Source: Actinosynnema pretiosum
GTDB taxonomy: Bacteria; Actinomycetota; Actinomycetes; Mycobacteriales; Pseudonocardiaceae
DNA: 64,000 nt
Assembly (NCBI RefSeq): GCF_024171695.1
Contig: NZ_JAMTCF010000002.1
Location: 434,001-498,000, forward strand
Direction: 5' to 3'
Position 1 is the first letter of the stretch. Each line of letters begins with the position of its first letter. This document shows, piece by piece, positions 35,910-46,672 of this stretch. The notes under the pieces are model-generated. The model ran no database searches. It was not told the origin of the DNA and saw only the letters and a program-made list of their open reading frames with translations. A program made the position numbers and the translations under genes.

Positions 35910-37280
35910 TCAGCCGTGCACGTGCAGCGGCTTGCCGGCCAGGGCGAGGAAGGCCTCGCCGAGGGCTTCCGTCTGGGTCGGGTGGGCGTGGATCAGGGGA
36001 GCCACGTCCTCCGGGTATGCCTCCCAACCGTAGATCAGCTGGGCCTCGCCGATCAGCTCGCCGACCCGCTCGCCGACCATCGTGACGCCCACGACGGGAC
36101 CCTCGGGCGCCTTGACCAGCTTGATGCCGCCCGCGGTCTTCAGGATCTGGCTCTTGCCGTTGCCCGCCAGGTCGTAGACGAAAGTCTCGACCGAGCCGTA
36201 CTTCTCCTTGGCTGCCGCCTCGGAGAGGCCGACGGAGGCGACCTCGGGCTTGCAGTAGGTGACGCGCGGGATGCCCGCCTCGTCGATCACCTTGGGGTTC
36301 TGCCCCGCGATCTCCTCGGCGACGAAGATGCCCTGCTGGAAGCCACGGTGGGCCAGCTGCAGACCACGGACGATGTCGCCGACCGCGTAGACGTTGGGGA
36401 GGTTCGTGCGCAGGCGCTCGTCGGTGGTGACGAACCCGCGGTCGATCTCGATCCCGGCTTCCTCGTAGCCGTGGCCCGCGCTGTTCGGGCCCCGGCCGAC
36501 GGCCACCAGGAGCAGGTCGGCGTCCAGCACGTCGCCGTTCTCCAGCGACACCGACACCCCGGTGTCGGACTGGGTGGCCCCGGTGAACTTCACGCCGGTC
36601 TTGAACTTGATGCCCCGGCGGCGGAACGCGCGCTCCAGCTGCTTCGAGGCGTACTCGTCCTCGGCGGGGACCAGGCGGGGCAGCGCCTCCACGATGGTCA
36701 CGTCCGCGCCGAAGGAGGCCCACACGCTGGCGAACTCGACGCCGATGACGCCGCCGCCGAGCACGACGACCTTCTCCGGGACGTAGTCCAGGTTCAGCGC
36801 CTGGTCGCTGGTGATGACCCGGCCGCCGATCTCCAGACCGGGCAGGCTGCGCGCGTACGAGCCGGTGGCCAGCACGACGTTCTTGCCGGTGTACTTGACG
36901 CCGTCGACCTCGACGGTGTTCGGGCCGACGAACGTGCCCGCGCCCTGGACCATGGTGACCTTGTTGGCCTTCGCCAGGCCCTGCAGGCCCTTGTACAGCC
37001 TGCTGATCACCCCGTCCTTGTACGAGTTGACCCCGGCCATGTCGATGCCCGCCAGCGAGGACTTGACGCCGAACTGCTCGCCCTCGCGCGCGTTGTCCGC
37101 GACCTCGGCCGAGTGCAGCAGCGCCTTGGTCGGGATGCAGCCGCGGTGCAGGCAGGTCCCGCCCAGCTTGTCCTTCTCGACCAGGATGACGGACAGGCCC
37201 AACTCCGCCGCGCGGAACGCGCAGGCGTAGCCGCCCGATCCGCCACCGAGGATCACCAGGTCGGCGGAGGTGTCGGTCAC
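35910..37280 (-). CDS. lpdA: Dihydrolipoamide dehydrogenase (E3)
   Basis: A 456-residue FAD enzyme that reoxidises dihydrolipoamide with NAD. VILGGGSGGYACAFRAAELG binds FAD; C43 and C48 in GGTCLHRGCIPTK form the redox disulfide; VVLGGGVIGVEFASVW binds NAD; the C-terminal HAHPTQTE carries the catalytic His/Glu of the dimer interface. GTG start with GGGAG upstream. First gene of the lpdA-E2 pair. Confidence 0.97.
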   Translation of the reverse strand: MTDTSADLVILGGGSGGYACAFRAAELGLSVILVEKDKLGGTCLHRGCIPTKALLHSAEVADNAREGEQFGVKSSLAGIDMAGVNSYKDGVISRLYKGLQGLAKANKVTMVQGAGTFVGPNTVEVDGVKYTGKNVVLATGSYARSLPGLEIGGRVITSDQALNLDYVPEKVVVLGGGVIGVEFASVWASFGADVTIVEALPRLVPAEDEYASKQLERAFRRRGIKFKTGVKFTGATQSDTGVSVSLENGDVLDADLLLVAVGRGPNSAGHGYEEAGIEIDRGFVTTDERLRTNLPNVYAVGDIVRGLQLAHRGFQQGIFVAEEIAGQNPKVIDEAGIPRVTYCKPEVASVGLSEAAAKEKYGSVETFVYDLAGNGKSQILKTAGGIKLVKAPEGPVVGVTMVGERVGELIGEAQLIYGWEAYPEDVAPLIHAHPTQTEALGEAFLALAGKPLHVHG

Positions 37281-37457
37281 GGATTTCTCCCTAGGAGAGC
37301 TTGATGCCTTACTCCGCGCGGGTGCGCGCGGGTGATTGCCATCTTGTCACTACACCGGCGGGCGCGGCGACGCGGTGTCCTCTTCGGAGGATTTGGCCGG
37401 GCTTTCACACCTCAGCCGGCACCATGTCCGACAACAGTGGCTTTGGGAGGTTCGCAG

Positions 37458-37781
37458 GTGGGCCTTTTCGATCGTTTCCGCAGGAAGAGCCGTCCCGGCG
37501 TGCTGCGCGCGCCGACCTCGGCCGACACCGGCCACCTGGAGCGGTGGGCGGCCGAGCGGCGCGGGGTCGAAGCCTACGTCGAGCCCAAGACGACCGTGAC
37601 GGAGACCACTGTCGTCCTGGTGGCCCACGACGGCGAGTGGACCAGGCGGCGCATCGACGGCGAGGAGGGCGCGAAGCGGTTCGCGCGCAAGCTCGGGATG
37701 CCCATCTACGACGCGGGGATCGTCGGCTACCCCAAGCGGATGCGCGAGTACAGCCGCCGGAAGTCGGCCGGTGAGAGCTGA
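37458..37781 (+). CDS. Conserved small hypothetical protein
   Basis: A 107-residue basic cytoplasmic protein (GLFDRFRRKSRPG start). The core TTVVLVAHDGEWTRRRID...AKRFARKLGMPIYDAGIVGYPKRMREY looks like a small beta-alpha domain conserved in actinobacteria next to the lpd gene. Function unknown. GTG start with GGGAGG seven bases upstream; longer upstream readings have no support. It is divergent from lpdA. Confidence 0.78.
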   Translation: MGLFDRFRRKSRPGVLRAPTSADTGHLERWAAERRGVEAYVEPKTTVTETTVVLVAHDGEWTRRRIDGEEGAKRFARKLGMPIYDAGIVGYPKRMREYSRRKSAGES

Positions 37782-37886
37782 CCGGAGCAGGCCGTTCGGC
37801 TGCCCGGACTGTCGGGAAGATCACCCCTTCGGGAGCCGCCGGGGGTGGGCGGAAGCGTCGCGCGCGTGCGTAGTACTGCTGTGCAC

Positions 37887-37946
37887 ATGATCAACTCCCT
37901 GTCCCCCGAACCCCTGCTCGTCGTGCGCCTCGGGGGCGCGCGGTGA
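37887..37946 (+). CDS. Possible 19-residue leader peptide
   Basis: An ATG-initiated frame MINSLSPEPLLVVRLGGAR ends in TGA that overlaps the GTG of the next gene (GTGA). No ribosome binding site lies before either start, while TAGTAC-like sequence sits about 10 nt upstream, so this peptide could be translated from a leaderless mRNA and pass ribosomes on. No attenuator structure is obvious. Confidence 0.35.
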   Translation: MINSLSPEPLLVVRLGGAR

Positions 37947-38563
37947 AGCTCGCAGTGCTCGGCGCGAGCGGCCGGACCGGCGCGCTCGTCGCCCACCTGG
38001 CGCGCGGGCGCGGCCACCACGTGACCGGTGTCGTGCGCACCGGCAACGGCACCGGCACCGGCCGCGACCACGTGGCCGACCCGCTCGACCCGGAGGCCCT
38101 CGCGCCCGCGTTCGCCGGCGCGGACGCCGTGGTCAGCGCCATCGGGCCGCGCTCGGCCCGCAAGCCCACCAGCGTGCTCGTCGACAGCGCCACCAGCGCG
38201 ATCGCCGCCATGCGGCTGGCCGGGGTGCGCAGGCTGCTCGTGGTCAGCAGCAGCGCCACCGCCGAGTCCGGGGACACCCCGGTGGTCGCGGCGCTGGTCA
38301 AACCGCTGCTGTGCTCGGTGTTCCGGCACGCCTGGGCGGACGTCTCGGCGATGGAGCCGGTCGTGCGCGCCAGCGGTCTCGACTGGACGCTCGTGCGCGC
38401 GCCGATGCTCACCAACGGGCCCGCGCGCGGGCGCTACCGGGTGCAGGAGGAGCGCAGCGTGCTCGGCGGGCTGTCGCTGTCCCGCACCGACCTCGCCGCG
38501 TTCCTGCTCGACCGGGTCGAGGACCCGGAGTCGATCGGGAAGGCGCTGTCGGTGGCGTACTGA
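37943..38563 (+). CDS. NAD(P)-binding atypical SDR
   Basis: A 206-residue protein starting KLAVLGASGRTGALVAHLARGRGHHVTGVVR, a GxxGxxG Rossmann motif of the NAD(P)H-binding (SDR a5-like, YwnB) group. SAIGPRSARKP and LDWTLVRAPMLTNGPARG fit that family. Probably a flavin or quinone reductase-like protein; substrate unknown. The GTG start overlaps a possible leader peptide stop; its own ribosome binding site is weak. Confidence 0.8.
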   Translation: MKLAVLGASGRTGALVAHLARGRGHHVTGVVRTGNGTGTGRDHVADPLDPEALAPAFAGADAVVSAIGPRSARKPTSVLVDSATSAIAAMRLAGVRRLLVVSSSATAESGDTPVVAALVKPLLCSVFRHAWADVSAMEPVVRASGLDWTLVRAPMLTNGPARGRYRVQEERSVLGGLSLSRTDLAAFLLDRVEDPESIGKALSVAY

Positions 38564-38568
38564 GAACG

Positions 38569-38608
38569 CGCGCGGCCCCGGCGGGGAAGTTCCCGCCGGG
38601 GCCGCGCG
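38569..38608. terminator. Bidirectional terminator
   Basis: A perfect 17-bp stem (CGCGCGGCCCCGGCGGG and complement) with a 6-nt loop between the convergent SDR and aminopeptidase genes. Confidence 0.85.
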
Positions 38609-38627
38609 ATCGGTCAGAACCCGGAGG

Positions 38628-40121
38628 TCAGCCCTTGTCGGCGATGTCCGCGAGCAGCGCAGCCAGGGTCCGCACCGGGACGCCCGTGCCGCCCTTGGTG
38701 GTGTACCCGCTGGCCCCGCCCGTGTGGTACGCCGGGCCCGCGATGTCGATGTGCGCCCACTGCACGCCCTCGGCCACGAACTCCTTCAGGAACAGGCCCG
38801 CCGACAGCATCCCGCCCCACCGGTGCCCGGTGACGTTCGCCAGGTCGGCCAGCCGCGAGTCCAGGTCGCCGCGCAGCTCCTCCGGCAGCGGCATGGCCCA
38901 CGCCTGCTCGCCCACCGCGCGGCCCAGCTCGGCCACCCGGTCGCGCAGCTCGTCCGTGCCCATGACGCCCGAGGTGCGCTTGCCCAGCGCCACGACCTGC
39001 GCGCCGGTCAGCGTCGCGACGTCGACCAGGTAGTCCGGGCCGTCCTCGCACGCGCGGGTGATCGCGTCAGACAGGATCAACCGGCCCTCGGCGTCGGTGT
39101 TCAGCACCTCGACGGTCTTGCCGCCGTACATCTTCAGCACGTCGCCGGGCCGGTAGGCCGCGCCGGACGGCATGTTCTCCGCCATCGGCACCCACGCGGT
39201 GATGTCCAGCGGGTACTTCAGCTTCGCCGCGAGCACGACGGTGGCGACCACGGCCGCCGCGCCGCTCATGTCCGAGGTCATCTCGTCCATGCCGCCCGCG
39301 GGCTTGATGGAGATGCCGCCGGTGTCGAACGTGATGCCCTTGCCGACCAGGGCGACCTTCTTGGTGGCCTTCGGGCCCTTGTAGGTCAGCCGGACCAGGC
39401 GCGGCTGGCGGGTCGAGCCGCCGCCGACGCCGAGGATGCCGCCGAAGCCCTGCTTGCGCAGCGCCTTCTCGTCGAGCACCTCGGTCTCCACGCCCTCGGC
39501 CGAGGCCAGCGCCACGGCGCGCTCGGCGAACGAGGCCGGGTACAGGTCGTTCGGCGGGGTGTTGATCAGGTCGCGGGTGGTGGTGACCGCCTCGGCGATC
39601 GCGGTCGCGGCCTTCAGCGTGGCGTTGTGCGCGCGCTTCACGCCCTCGGCGGGCGGCACCAGGTCCAGCTTGGCGACCGGGCCCTCGCCCTTGTCGGACT
39701 TGTACTCCTTGAAGGTGTACCCGCCCAGCAGGGTGCCCTCGACCGCGGCGGCCAGGTGCACGGAGGACAGGGTGGTCACGGCGCGCTTCTTGCCCACCAG
39801 CGCGCGGGCCGCCGCGCCGGAGGCCTTGCGCACCTGCTCCTCGCTGATCTGGCCGTCCGCGCCGGGCTTGCCGAGGCCGACCGCGAGCACGATCGGGGCC
39901 TCCAGCTTGCCCATGGTCGGGACGGTCACGACCTCCTCGGTCTTGCCGGTCGCGCCCAGCGCGCCCAGCACCTCCAGCAGGGCGCCGTCGAAGGCGGTGT
40001 CGACGGGCTCGGCGGCCGGGACGAGCGCGAGCCCGTCCGGGCCCTGGAGGATGCCCACCACGATGGCGTCGGTGGCGGCGGTCAGGTCACTGTCGGTGAT
40101 GGACAGCTTCGGCGCGGTCAA
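38628..40121 (-). CDS. pepA: Leucyl aminopeptidase (M17)
   Basis: About 497 residues. [13 protein letters not shown] is the M17 signature with metal-binding Asp and Glu; [15 protein letters not shown] and SDMSGAAAV supply the remaining ligands and catalytic Lys/Arg. Cleaves N-terminal residues from peptides in the cytoplasm. The TTG at 40121 follows GAGGAG seven bases upstream and gives the usual [12 protein letters not shown]-terminus; an ATG at 40154 would add 11 residues. It is divergent from the membrane permease gene. Confidence 0.95.
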   Translation of the reverse strand: MTAPKLSITDSDLTAATDAIVVGILQGPDGLALVPAAEPVDTAFDGALLEVLGALGATGKTEEVVTVPTMGKLEAPIVLAVGLGKPGADGQISEEQVRKASGAAARALVGKKRAVTTLSSVHLAAAVEGTLLGGYTFKEYKSDKGEGPVAKLDLVPPAEGVKRAHNATLKAATAIAEAVTTTRDLINTPPNDLYPASFAERAVALASAEGVETEVLDEKALRKQGFGGILGVGGGSTRQPRLVRLTYKGPKATKKVALVGKGITFDTGGISIKPAGGMDEMTSDMSGAAAVVATVVLAAKLKYPLDITAWVPMAENMPSGAAYRPGDVLKMYGGKTVEVLNTDAEGRLILSDAITRACEDGPDYLVDVATLTGAQVVALGKRTSGVMGTDELRDRVAELGRAVGEQAWAMPLPEELRGDLDSRLADLANVTGHRWGGMLSAGLFLKEFVAEGVQWAHIDIAGPAYHTGGASGYTTKGGTGVPVRTLAALLADIADKG

Positions 40122-40323
40122 GTTGCTGCTCCTCGTCGGGTTTCCTCCCGGCACTTACCAGGTGTGCTGCGGGAACGGGTGACGGATGCTGACGAATGCT
40201 AAAGGTCTTGCTCCGACCCGGCTGGGCGTGCCACAGCTGACTGCGTCGAGTAACAATTAACACGATCGTGCGTCAAGCGGGTGGCCGTTAGCGGCTGCCG
40301 GGTCCATCTGCGACTGTGTCACG

Positions 40324-41559
40324 GTGACAGTGACGCACCGATCCGGGGCAGTGGTGCTGGTGCTGGGGGCCTCGCTCGGCGCGGGCGTCCTCGCCGGTCT
40401 CGCCCCCGCCGCGGCGCTCGCCGGACCGCTCGCCCCGCTCGCGCTCCTGGTCGCGGGCATCGCCGCGCTCTGCTGCGCGACCGCCTCCGCCGCCGCGCCC
40501 GCCACCACCGGCCACCTGCACGTGCGCGCCCAGCTCGGCCCGTGGCCCGCCCGGATCACCGCCGCCGCCCGGCTCACCTCGGCGGCCGGGGTCGGCGCGG
40601 CCGTCGCCCACGCCGTCGCCGCCACCGCCGCCCCGCAGCACCGGCTGCCGCTCGCGCTCGCCCTGCTGGCCTGCGTCACCGCGCTCGGCGGGCGCTGGCC
40701 CGCCCGCGCCACCCGACCGCTCACCGGGTTCGTCGTCGTGGTGCTGCTGCTCGTGGTCGTGGTGTGCCTGGCCGTCGCCCCACCCGCGAACCCGGTCGTG
40801 CTGGACGCGCAACTCGGCGTCGAGGGCGTCATGGGCGCGGCCAGCGTGCTGTTCCTGGTGTTCACCGGCCACGAGCGGGTCACCGAGGCGGGCGACCCCG
40901 CCCTCGCCGGGCCGCTGCGCCGGTTCGCCGCCCCCGCCGGGGTGCTGCTGTCGCTGGTGCTGGCCGCCGCGCTCTGGTTCGCGCTGCGCCACCAGCTCGG
41001 CGACGCCCGGCTCGCCCTGTCCCGCGCCCCGCTGCGCGACGCCCTGCTCGTCGCGGACGGCGGCTGGCTGCTACCCGTGCTCGGCCTCGCCGCGCTCGCC
41101 GCCGGTGTCCAGGTGCTGGCCCACGTGCTCGCCGGGGCCCGCCGCGCGCTCGCCGGCCTGGTCGAGTCCGGCGACCTCCCGAAGGTGCGCGGCCGGTGGA
41201 CCCCGCACCTGCTCGCCTCCGGCCTCGCCCTGGTCGGGGTGCTCGCGCTCACCCCCACCCAGGCGCTCGCGGTCGGCGCGTGCGCCTCGCTGTTCCACTG
41301 CTGCTTCACCAGCGCCGCGACCAGGGTCATGCTCCAGGACGACGGCGGTGGCGCCGCGCGCGCCGCCTGCCTGGGCCTTGGCCTGTCGGTGCTGCTGGCG
41401 ATGGGCGCCCCGGCCGACGCGCTCGTCGTCGTGGGCGTCGCGCTCGCGGTCGGGACCGGTCTGCTCGGGTACGCCGCGCACACCGGGGCCAAGCGCGCGG
41501 CGGCCCGCGCCGAGGGGGCGGGGGAGAGCAGGGACGACGGTGTCCTGAGACCCCGGTGA
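40324..41559 (+). CDS. APC-like membrane transporter
   Basis: A 411-residue, very hydrophobic protein with about 11 membrane segments. [18 protein letters not shown] matches the helix-6 signature region of amino-acid permeases of the APC superfamily. The substrate is unknown. A comparable membrane protein lies between cobS and ilvE in mycobacteria. GTG start at 40324 near other GTG codons, so the exact start is uncertain. ilvE begins 16 nt downstream, but with its own leaderless promoter. Confidence 0.72.
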   Translation: MTVTHRSGAVVLVLGASLGAGVLAGLAPAAALAGPLAPLALLVAGIAALCCATASAAAPATTGHLHVRAQLGPWPARITAAARLTSAAGVGAAVAHAVAATAAPQHRLPLALALLACVTALGGRWPARATRPLTGFVVVVLLLVVVVCLAVAPPANPVVLDAQLGVEGVMGAASVLFLVFTGHERVTEAGDPALAGPLRRFAAPAGVLLSLVLAAALWFALRHQLGDARLALSRAPLRDALLVADGGWLLPVLGLAALAAGVQVLAHVLAGARRALAGLVESGDLPKVRGRWTPHLLASGLALVGVLALTPTQALAVGACASLFHCCFTSAATRVMLQDDGGGAARAACLGLGLSVLLAMGAPADALVVVGVALAVGTGLLGYAAHTGAKRAAARAEGAGESRDDGVLRPR

Positions 41560-41575
41560 GAGCTACTGTCTCCGC

Positions 41576-42679
<1,104 letters not shown>

Positions 42680-42731
42680 ACCTCGGCTCCCGCTGTGGGC
42701 AGGCGCAGTGCGACCGGCCCACAGCGGTGGT

Positions 42732-43445
42732 CTAGCCGAAGGAGCAGACGACCAGCACGCACAGGGTCGCCGCCTCGCAGGCCGCGCCCAGCACGTCGCC
42801 GGTGAGCCCGCCGAAGCGGCGGCGGGTGTGCTTGACCAGCACGAGCACGACGGCCGCCGCGAGCGCCACGCCCAGCGGGCCGCGCCACGGGTCCACCAGC
42901 GCGCCCGCCGCCGCCAGCGCCACCCACCAGGCCGCCACCACACCCGCGGACTGCGACCCGGCGACCAGCGCCCCCAGCCCCTCGGGCCGCGCCGCCGGGA
43001 CACCGCGCGCGCAGCACAGCACGAACGCCGCGCGACCAGCCGTCAGCGCCAGCACGACCGCGCCCCAGGACACCGCGCCCAGCGCGACCGCCTCGGCGCC
43101 CAGCACCACGATCAGCGCCACCACGCCGAACGGGCCCGCGCCACCGTCCTTCATCACGGCCAGGGCGCGTTCCGGCGGCCCGTAGCAGCCGAGGCCGTCC
43201 GCCGTGTCCGCCAGCCCGTCCAGGTGCATCCCGCGCGTGGCCAGCCCGAGCCCGCCCACCACGAGCAGCCCGGCGAGCAGCGGCTGGGCGCCCAGCGCGG
43301 ACAGCCCGGCCAGGACGGCGGCGGCCAGCAGGCCCAGCAGCGCGCCCACCAGCGGGGCGGCCGTGATCGCCCGGCGCGCGACCCGGCGGTCCACGTCGTC
43401 GACCCGCACCGGCAGCACGGTGAGCCAGGACAGCGCGAGCCTCAC
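42732..43445 (-). CDS. cobS: Adenosylcobinamide-GDP ribazoletransferase
   Basis: A 237-residue membrane enzyme that joins alpha-ribazole to adenosylcobinamide-GDP in the last step of cobalamin synthesis. GMHLDGLADTADGLGCYG is the signature with Asp metal ligands; about six to seven membrane segments follow. The GTG at 43445 gives the usual RLALSWLTVLPVR start. A 304-bp repeat-rich gap separates it from cobT upstream, although all three cob genes point the same way. Confidence 0.93.
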   Translation of the reverse strand: MRLALSWLTVLPVRVDDVDRRVARRAITAAPLVGALLGLLAAAVLAGLSALGAQPLLAGLLVVGGLGLATRGMHLDGLADTADGLGCYGPPERALAVMKDGGAGPFGVVALIVVLGAEAVALGAVSWGAVVLALTAGRAAFVLCCARGVPAARPEGLGALVAGSQSAGVVAAWWVALAAAGALVDPWRGPLGVALAAAVVLVLVKHTRRRFGGLTGDVLGAACEAATLCVLVVCSFG

Positions 43446-43749
43446 GACGCGGGTCCCACGACCGCGCGCGTGCCGTGACCGACCGCGCGGCGGCTCGGCG
43501 CGCCGGAGGGCGGTGCGCTGAGCGGCTCGGCACCGTGGGCCTGCGCGTCGTGGGCCTGCGCGCCGAGCGCCCACGCGTCGTGGACCCATGCGTCGTGGAC
43601 CTGAGCGCCGAGCGCCCACGCGTCGTGGGTCTGAGCGCCGCGAGCCCGTGCGGGGGACCCCGCCGCGCCCGCCCTCGGCGCCCCTGCCCTCGGCGCCCCT
43701 GCCTCCAGCGCCCCTGCCTCCGCGCCCGTCCCTGGCACGTGCGTCCCGG
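43446..43749. repeat. Repeat-filled gap between cobT and cobS
   Basis: A 45-46 bp unit containing GAGCGCCCACGCGTCGTGG occurs at about 43564-43582 and 43610-43628, with further GCGTCGTGGGCCTG pieces between 43541 and 43640. A second, CCTCGGCGCCCCTGC-type, repeat occupies 43673-43722. Minus-strand open frames through it (HDAWALGAQ-like repeats) are low-complexity and not convincing. The expansion splits an otherwise tight operon. Confidence 0.7.
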
Positions 43750-44787
43750 TCACGCCGGGCCCGTGACGCCCGCGCCGTCGAACGTCGCCATCTCCGCCAG
43801 CACCCGCGTGGCCATCACGACCAGCGGCAGCGCCGCCACCGCGCCCGAGCCCTCGCCCAGCCGCATCCCGAAGTCCAGCAGCGGCTCCAGGCCCAGGTGC
43901 CCCAGCGCGATCGCGTGCGAGGGCTCCGCCGAGCGGTGCCCGGCCACCCACCACTCGCGCGCGCCCGGCGCCAGCTCCTCCGCGACCACCGCCGCCGCGC
44001 CGCTCACCACGCCGTCCAGCACCACCGGGGTGCGCCGCACCGCCGCCTGCGCCAGGAAGCCCGCCATCGCGGCGACGTCCGCGCCCGACGCCACCGCCAG
44101 CAGCCGCACCGGGTCGCCGGTGTGCGGGCGGGCCCGGCGCAGGGCGTCCCGGATCGCGGCGGTCTTGCGCATCCAGCCGTTGTCGTCCACGCCGGTGCCC
44201 CGGCCCACCGCCGCCACCGGCTCGGTGCCGGTCAGCGCGGCCACCAGCACCGCCGCCGGGGTGGTGTTGCCGATGCCCATGTCACCGGCGATGAGCAGGT
44301 CCGCGCCGCCGTCCACCTCGTCGTCGGCGAGCCTGCGGCCCAGCGCGATCGCGCGCTCGGCCTCGTCCTGGGTGAGCGCGTCCTCGCGGTCGATCGAGCC
44401 GGAGCCGCGGCGGATCTTGTCGTCGCCGACGGCCGTGTCCGAGTCCACCGCCACGTCCACCACGCGCACGGTCGCGCCCGCGACGTTGGCCAGCACGTTC
44501 ACCGCCGCGCCGCCGGTGAGGAAGTTCGCCACCATCTGCCCGGTGACCTCGCTCGGGTAAGCCGAGACGCCGTGCCGCGCCACTCCGTGGTCGCCCGCGA
44601 AGACGATCACCCTCGGTCGGGTGAACGGGCGGGGCGGGCACTGGCCCTGGCAGGCCGCGACCCACGCGCCGAGGTCCTCCAGCCTGCCGAGCGACCCGAC
44701 CGGCTTGGTCAGCGCCGCGTGGCGGGCGACGGCCTCCAGGCGCGCGCTCTCGCTGGGTGCCTCCACGGGCGGGAACTCGATGGTCAC
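43750..44787 (-). CDS. cobT: Nicotinate-nucleotide-DMB phosphoribosyltransferase
   Basis: A 345-residue enzyme that makes alpha-ribazole phosphate from dimethylbenzimidazole. [40 protein letters not shown] and [20 protein letters not shown] are family signatures. Its GTG start overlaps the cobU stop (GTGA) and has GGAGG upstream. The middle gene of cobU-cobT-cobS. Confidence 0.95.
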   Translation of the reverse strand: MTIEFPPVEAPSESARLEAVARHAALTKPVGSLGRLEDLGAWVAACQGQCPPRPFTRPRVIVFAGDHGVARHGVSAYPSEVTGQMVANFLTGGAAVNVLANVAGATVRVVDVAVDSDTAVGDDKIRRGSGSIDREDALTQDEAERAIALGRRLADDEVDGGADLLIAGDMGIGNTTPAAVLVAALTGTEPVAAVGRGTGVDDNGWMRKTAAIRDALRRARPHTGDPVRLLAVASGADVAAMAGFLAQAAVRRTPVVLDGVVSGAAAVVAEELAPGAREWWVAGHRSAEPSHAIALGHLGLEPLLDFGMRLGEGSGAVAALPLVVMATRVLAEMATFDGAGVTGPA

Positions 44788-45326
44788 CGACTACCTCCGG
44801 CTTCGCGCAGTCGCAGTGGGATTCCGGCGACGACCAGGGTCACCTCGTCGCAGACCTCGGCCAGCCGCGCGTTGAGCGAGCCGAGGTGGTCGCGGAAGAG
44901 CCTGCCAGAGCGGGTGGACGGCACGACACCGAGGCCGACCTCGGCGGACACCAGGACCAGGCGGAACGTGACCGCCGCCACCGCGTCGACCAGGGCGGCG
45001 CACTCGGCCTCCACCGCGTCGGCCGCGCCGCCGTCCCAGGCGTTGGCGTCGTCGAGCACGTTCGTGAGCCAGGTCGCCAGGTCGTCGACGATCACCGGGC
45101 CGGTCAGCGACGGCAGCAGCGCGGGCAGGCCGGACGGGACCTCGGCGGTGCGCCACGAGGCGGGGCGGGACCGCACGTGCCCGGCGATCCGGGCGTCCCA
45201 GTCGGGGTCGTCGGGGTAGCGCCGGGCGGTCGCGACGTAGGTGGCGTCCGGGCTGGTCAGCAGGCCTTCGGCGTGCGCGGACTTGCCCGAGCGGGTGCCG
45301 CCGAGCACCAGTGTCCGAAGAGTCAC
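44784..45326 (-). CDS. cobU: Adenosylcobinamide kinase / guanylyltransferase
   Basis: A 180-residue bifunctional enzyme (CobU/CobP) of the nucleotide-loop assembly. [15 protein letters not shown] is the P-loop; [13 protein letters not shown] and the [15 protein letters not shown] segment are conserved. GTG start. The full corrin pathway is not in the window, so these three genes could serve salvage as well as synthesis. It is divergent from a small gene 69 bp away. Confidence 0.94.
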   Translation of the reverse strand: MTLRTLVLGGTRSGKSAHAEGLLTSPDATYVATARRYPDDPDWDARIAGHVRSRPASWRTAEVPSGLPALLPSLTGPVIVDDLATWLTNVLDDANAWDGGAADAVEAECAALVDAVAAVTFRLVLVSAEVGLGVVPSTRSGRLFRDHLGSLNARLAEVCDEVTLVVAGIPLRLREAGGSR

Positions 45327-45395
45327 AGCATTCCACCCGACGAGTGAGGACGTTTAGCCTGACCGGGGGACCGTACCGGGAACGAGGAGGCGGCC

Positions 45396-45587
45396 GTGGA
45401 CTACCGCTGGCGGTACCAGGACGAGCGGGGCGGCGAGGTCGACGGGCCGACTGCGGCGTTCCCCGGCCAGAGCGAGGCCGAGGAGTGGCTGGCGGCGCGG
45501 GGGCGCGAGCTGCGCGCGGCCGGGGTGGCGGCGGTGACGCTGCTGCGCAGCGAGTCCGAGGTGTACGGGCCGCTGGTGCTGGCCTGA
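45396..45587 (+). CDS. Small conserved hypothetical protein
   Basis: A 63-residue acidic protein (DYRWRYQDERGGEVDGP, FPGQSEAEEWLAARGRELRAAGVAAVTL, VYGPLVLA). GAGGAGG upstream of the GTG supports translation. It resembles short single-domain actinobacterial proteins of unknown function, with a beta-alpha-beta pattern. Divergent from cobU. Confidence 0.7.
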   Translation: MDYRWRYQDERGGEVDGPTAAFPGQSEAEEWLAARGRELRAAGVAAVTLLRSESEVYGPLVLA

Positions 45588-45595
45588 GCGCGCCG

Positions 45596-45633
45596 AGCCG
45601 GGCGCCCCCTCGGTGGAGGGGACGCCCGGCTCC
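45596..45633. terminator. Bidirectional terminator
   Basis: GAGCCGGGCG/CGCCCGGCTC arms with an inner CCTC/GAGG pair lie between the small hypothetical gene and the convergent aldo/keto reductase gene. Confidence 0.75.
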
Positions 45634-45656
45634 GGGGTCTCGCCGGTCGTGCGGTC

Positions 45657-46643
45657 CTACGGGGCCCTGGTCAGGCCGGGGTTGCTCTCCACGACGCCCT
45701 CCAGCACGGCGTCGATCTTCTCCAGCAGCTCGGGCTCCAGCTTCACGCCGGCCGCCTTCACGTTGTCGGTGACCTGCTCGGGGCGGGAGGCGCCGATGAT
45801 CGCCGAGGCCACGTTCGGGTTCTGCAGCACCCACGCCACGGCGAGCTGCGCCATGGTCAGCCCGGCCTCCTCGGCCAGCGGCTTGAGCTTCTGCACCTTC
45901 TCCAGCACCTCGTCGCGCATGAACGAGGAGATCGCCTTGGAGCCGGACTCGTCCGCCGCGCGGGAACCGGCCGGGGCCTGCTGGCCGGGCAGGTACTTGC
46001 CGGTCAGGACGCCCTGGGCGACCGGGGACCAGACGATCTGGGACAGGCCCTCGCGCTCGGAGGTCGGCACGACCTGCGGCTCGATGACGCGCCACAGCAT
46101 CGAGTACTGGGGCTGGTTGGAGATGAAGGGGATCTTCAGCTCGCGGGCCAGCGCGGCGCCGCGCGCGATCTGCTCGGCGCTCCACTCGGAGACGCCGATG
46201 TAGAGGGCCTTGCCGGAGCGGACGACGTCGGCGAACGCCGTCATCGTCTCCTCCAGCGGGACGGTCTGGTCGAAGCGGTGGGCCTGGTAGAGGTCCACGT
46301 AGTCGGTGCCGAGGCGCTCCAGGGAGGCGTCGATCGACTCCATGATGTGCTTGCGCCCGAGGCCCTTGTCGTTCGGCCCCTTGGGGCCGGTGGGCCAGAA
46401 GACCTTGGTGAAGATCTCCAACGAGGCCCGCCGCTCACCCTTGAGCGCCCGCCCCAGCACGGCCTCCGCCTTGGTGTTGGCGTAGACGTCGGCGGTGTCG
46501 AACGTGGTGATGCCCGCGTCGAGCGCGGCGCGGACGCACGCGAGCGCCTGCTCCTCCTCGACCTGCGACCCGTGGGTGAGCCAGTTGCCGTACGAGATCT
46601 CGCTGATGTTGAGGCCGCTGCGGCCGAGGCGTCGGAACTCCAT
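45657..46643 (-). CDS. Aldo/keto reductase (Kv-beta-like)
   Basis: A 328-residue NADPH-dependent reductase. FDTADVYANTKAE holds the catalytic Asp and Tyr, KVFWPTGPKGPNDKG the Lys region, and YQAHRFD the His. PEQVTDNVKA near the C-terminus is typical of the voltage-gated-channel-beta-like group. Substrate unknown. It follows the immunity gene pair in the same direction; the ATG at 46643 is 29 nt beyond the second immunity gene stop. Confidence 0.92.
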   Translation of the reverse strand: MEFRRLGRSGLNISEISYGNWLTHGSQVEEEQALACVRAALDAGITTFDTADVYANTKAEAVLGRALKGERRASLEIFTKVFWPTGPKGPNDKGLGRKHIMESIDASLERLGTDYVDLYQAHRFDQTVPLEETMTAFADVVRSGKALYIGVSEWSAEQIARGAALARELKIPFISNQPQYSMLWRVIEPQVVPTSEREGLSQIVWSPVAQGVLTGKYLPGQQAPAGSRAADESGSKAISSFMRDEVLEKVQKLKPLAEEAGLTMAQLAVAWVLQNPNVASAIIGASRPEQVTDNVKAAGVKLEPELLEKIDAVLEGVVESNPGLTRAP

Positions 46644-46672
46644 GGTGGGCAGCCTAATACGAAGTCTTTCGA

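Noticed and set aside
43442..43954. Minus-strand frame with HDAWALGAQ-type repeats between cobT and cobS
   Set aside because: Low-complexity reading of a DNA repeat; overlaps cobT and has no ribosome binding site.
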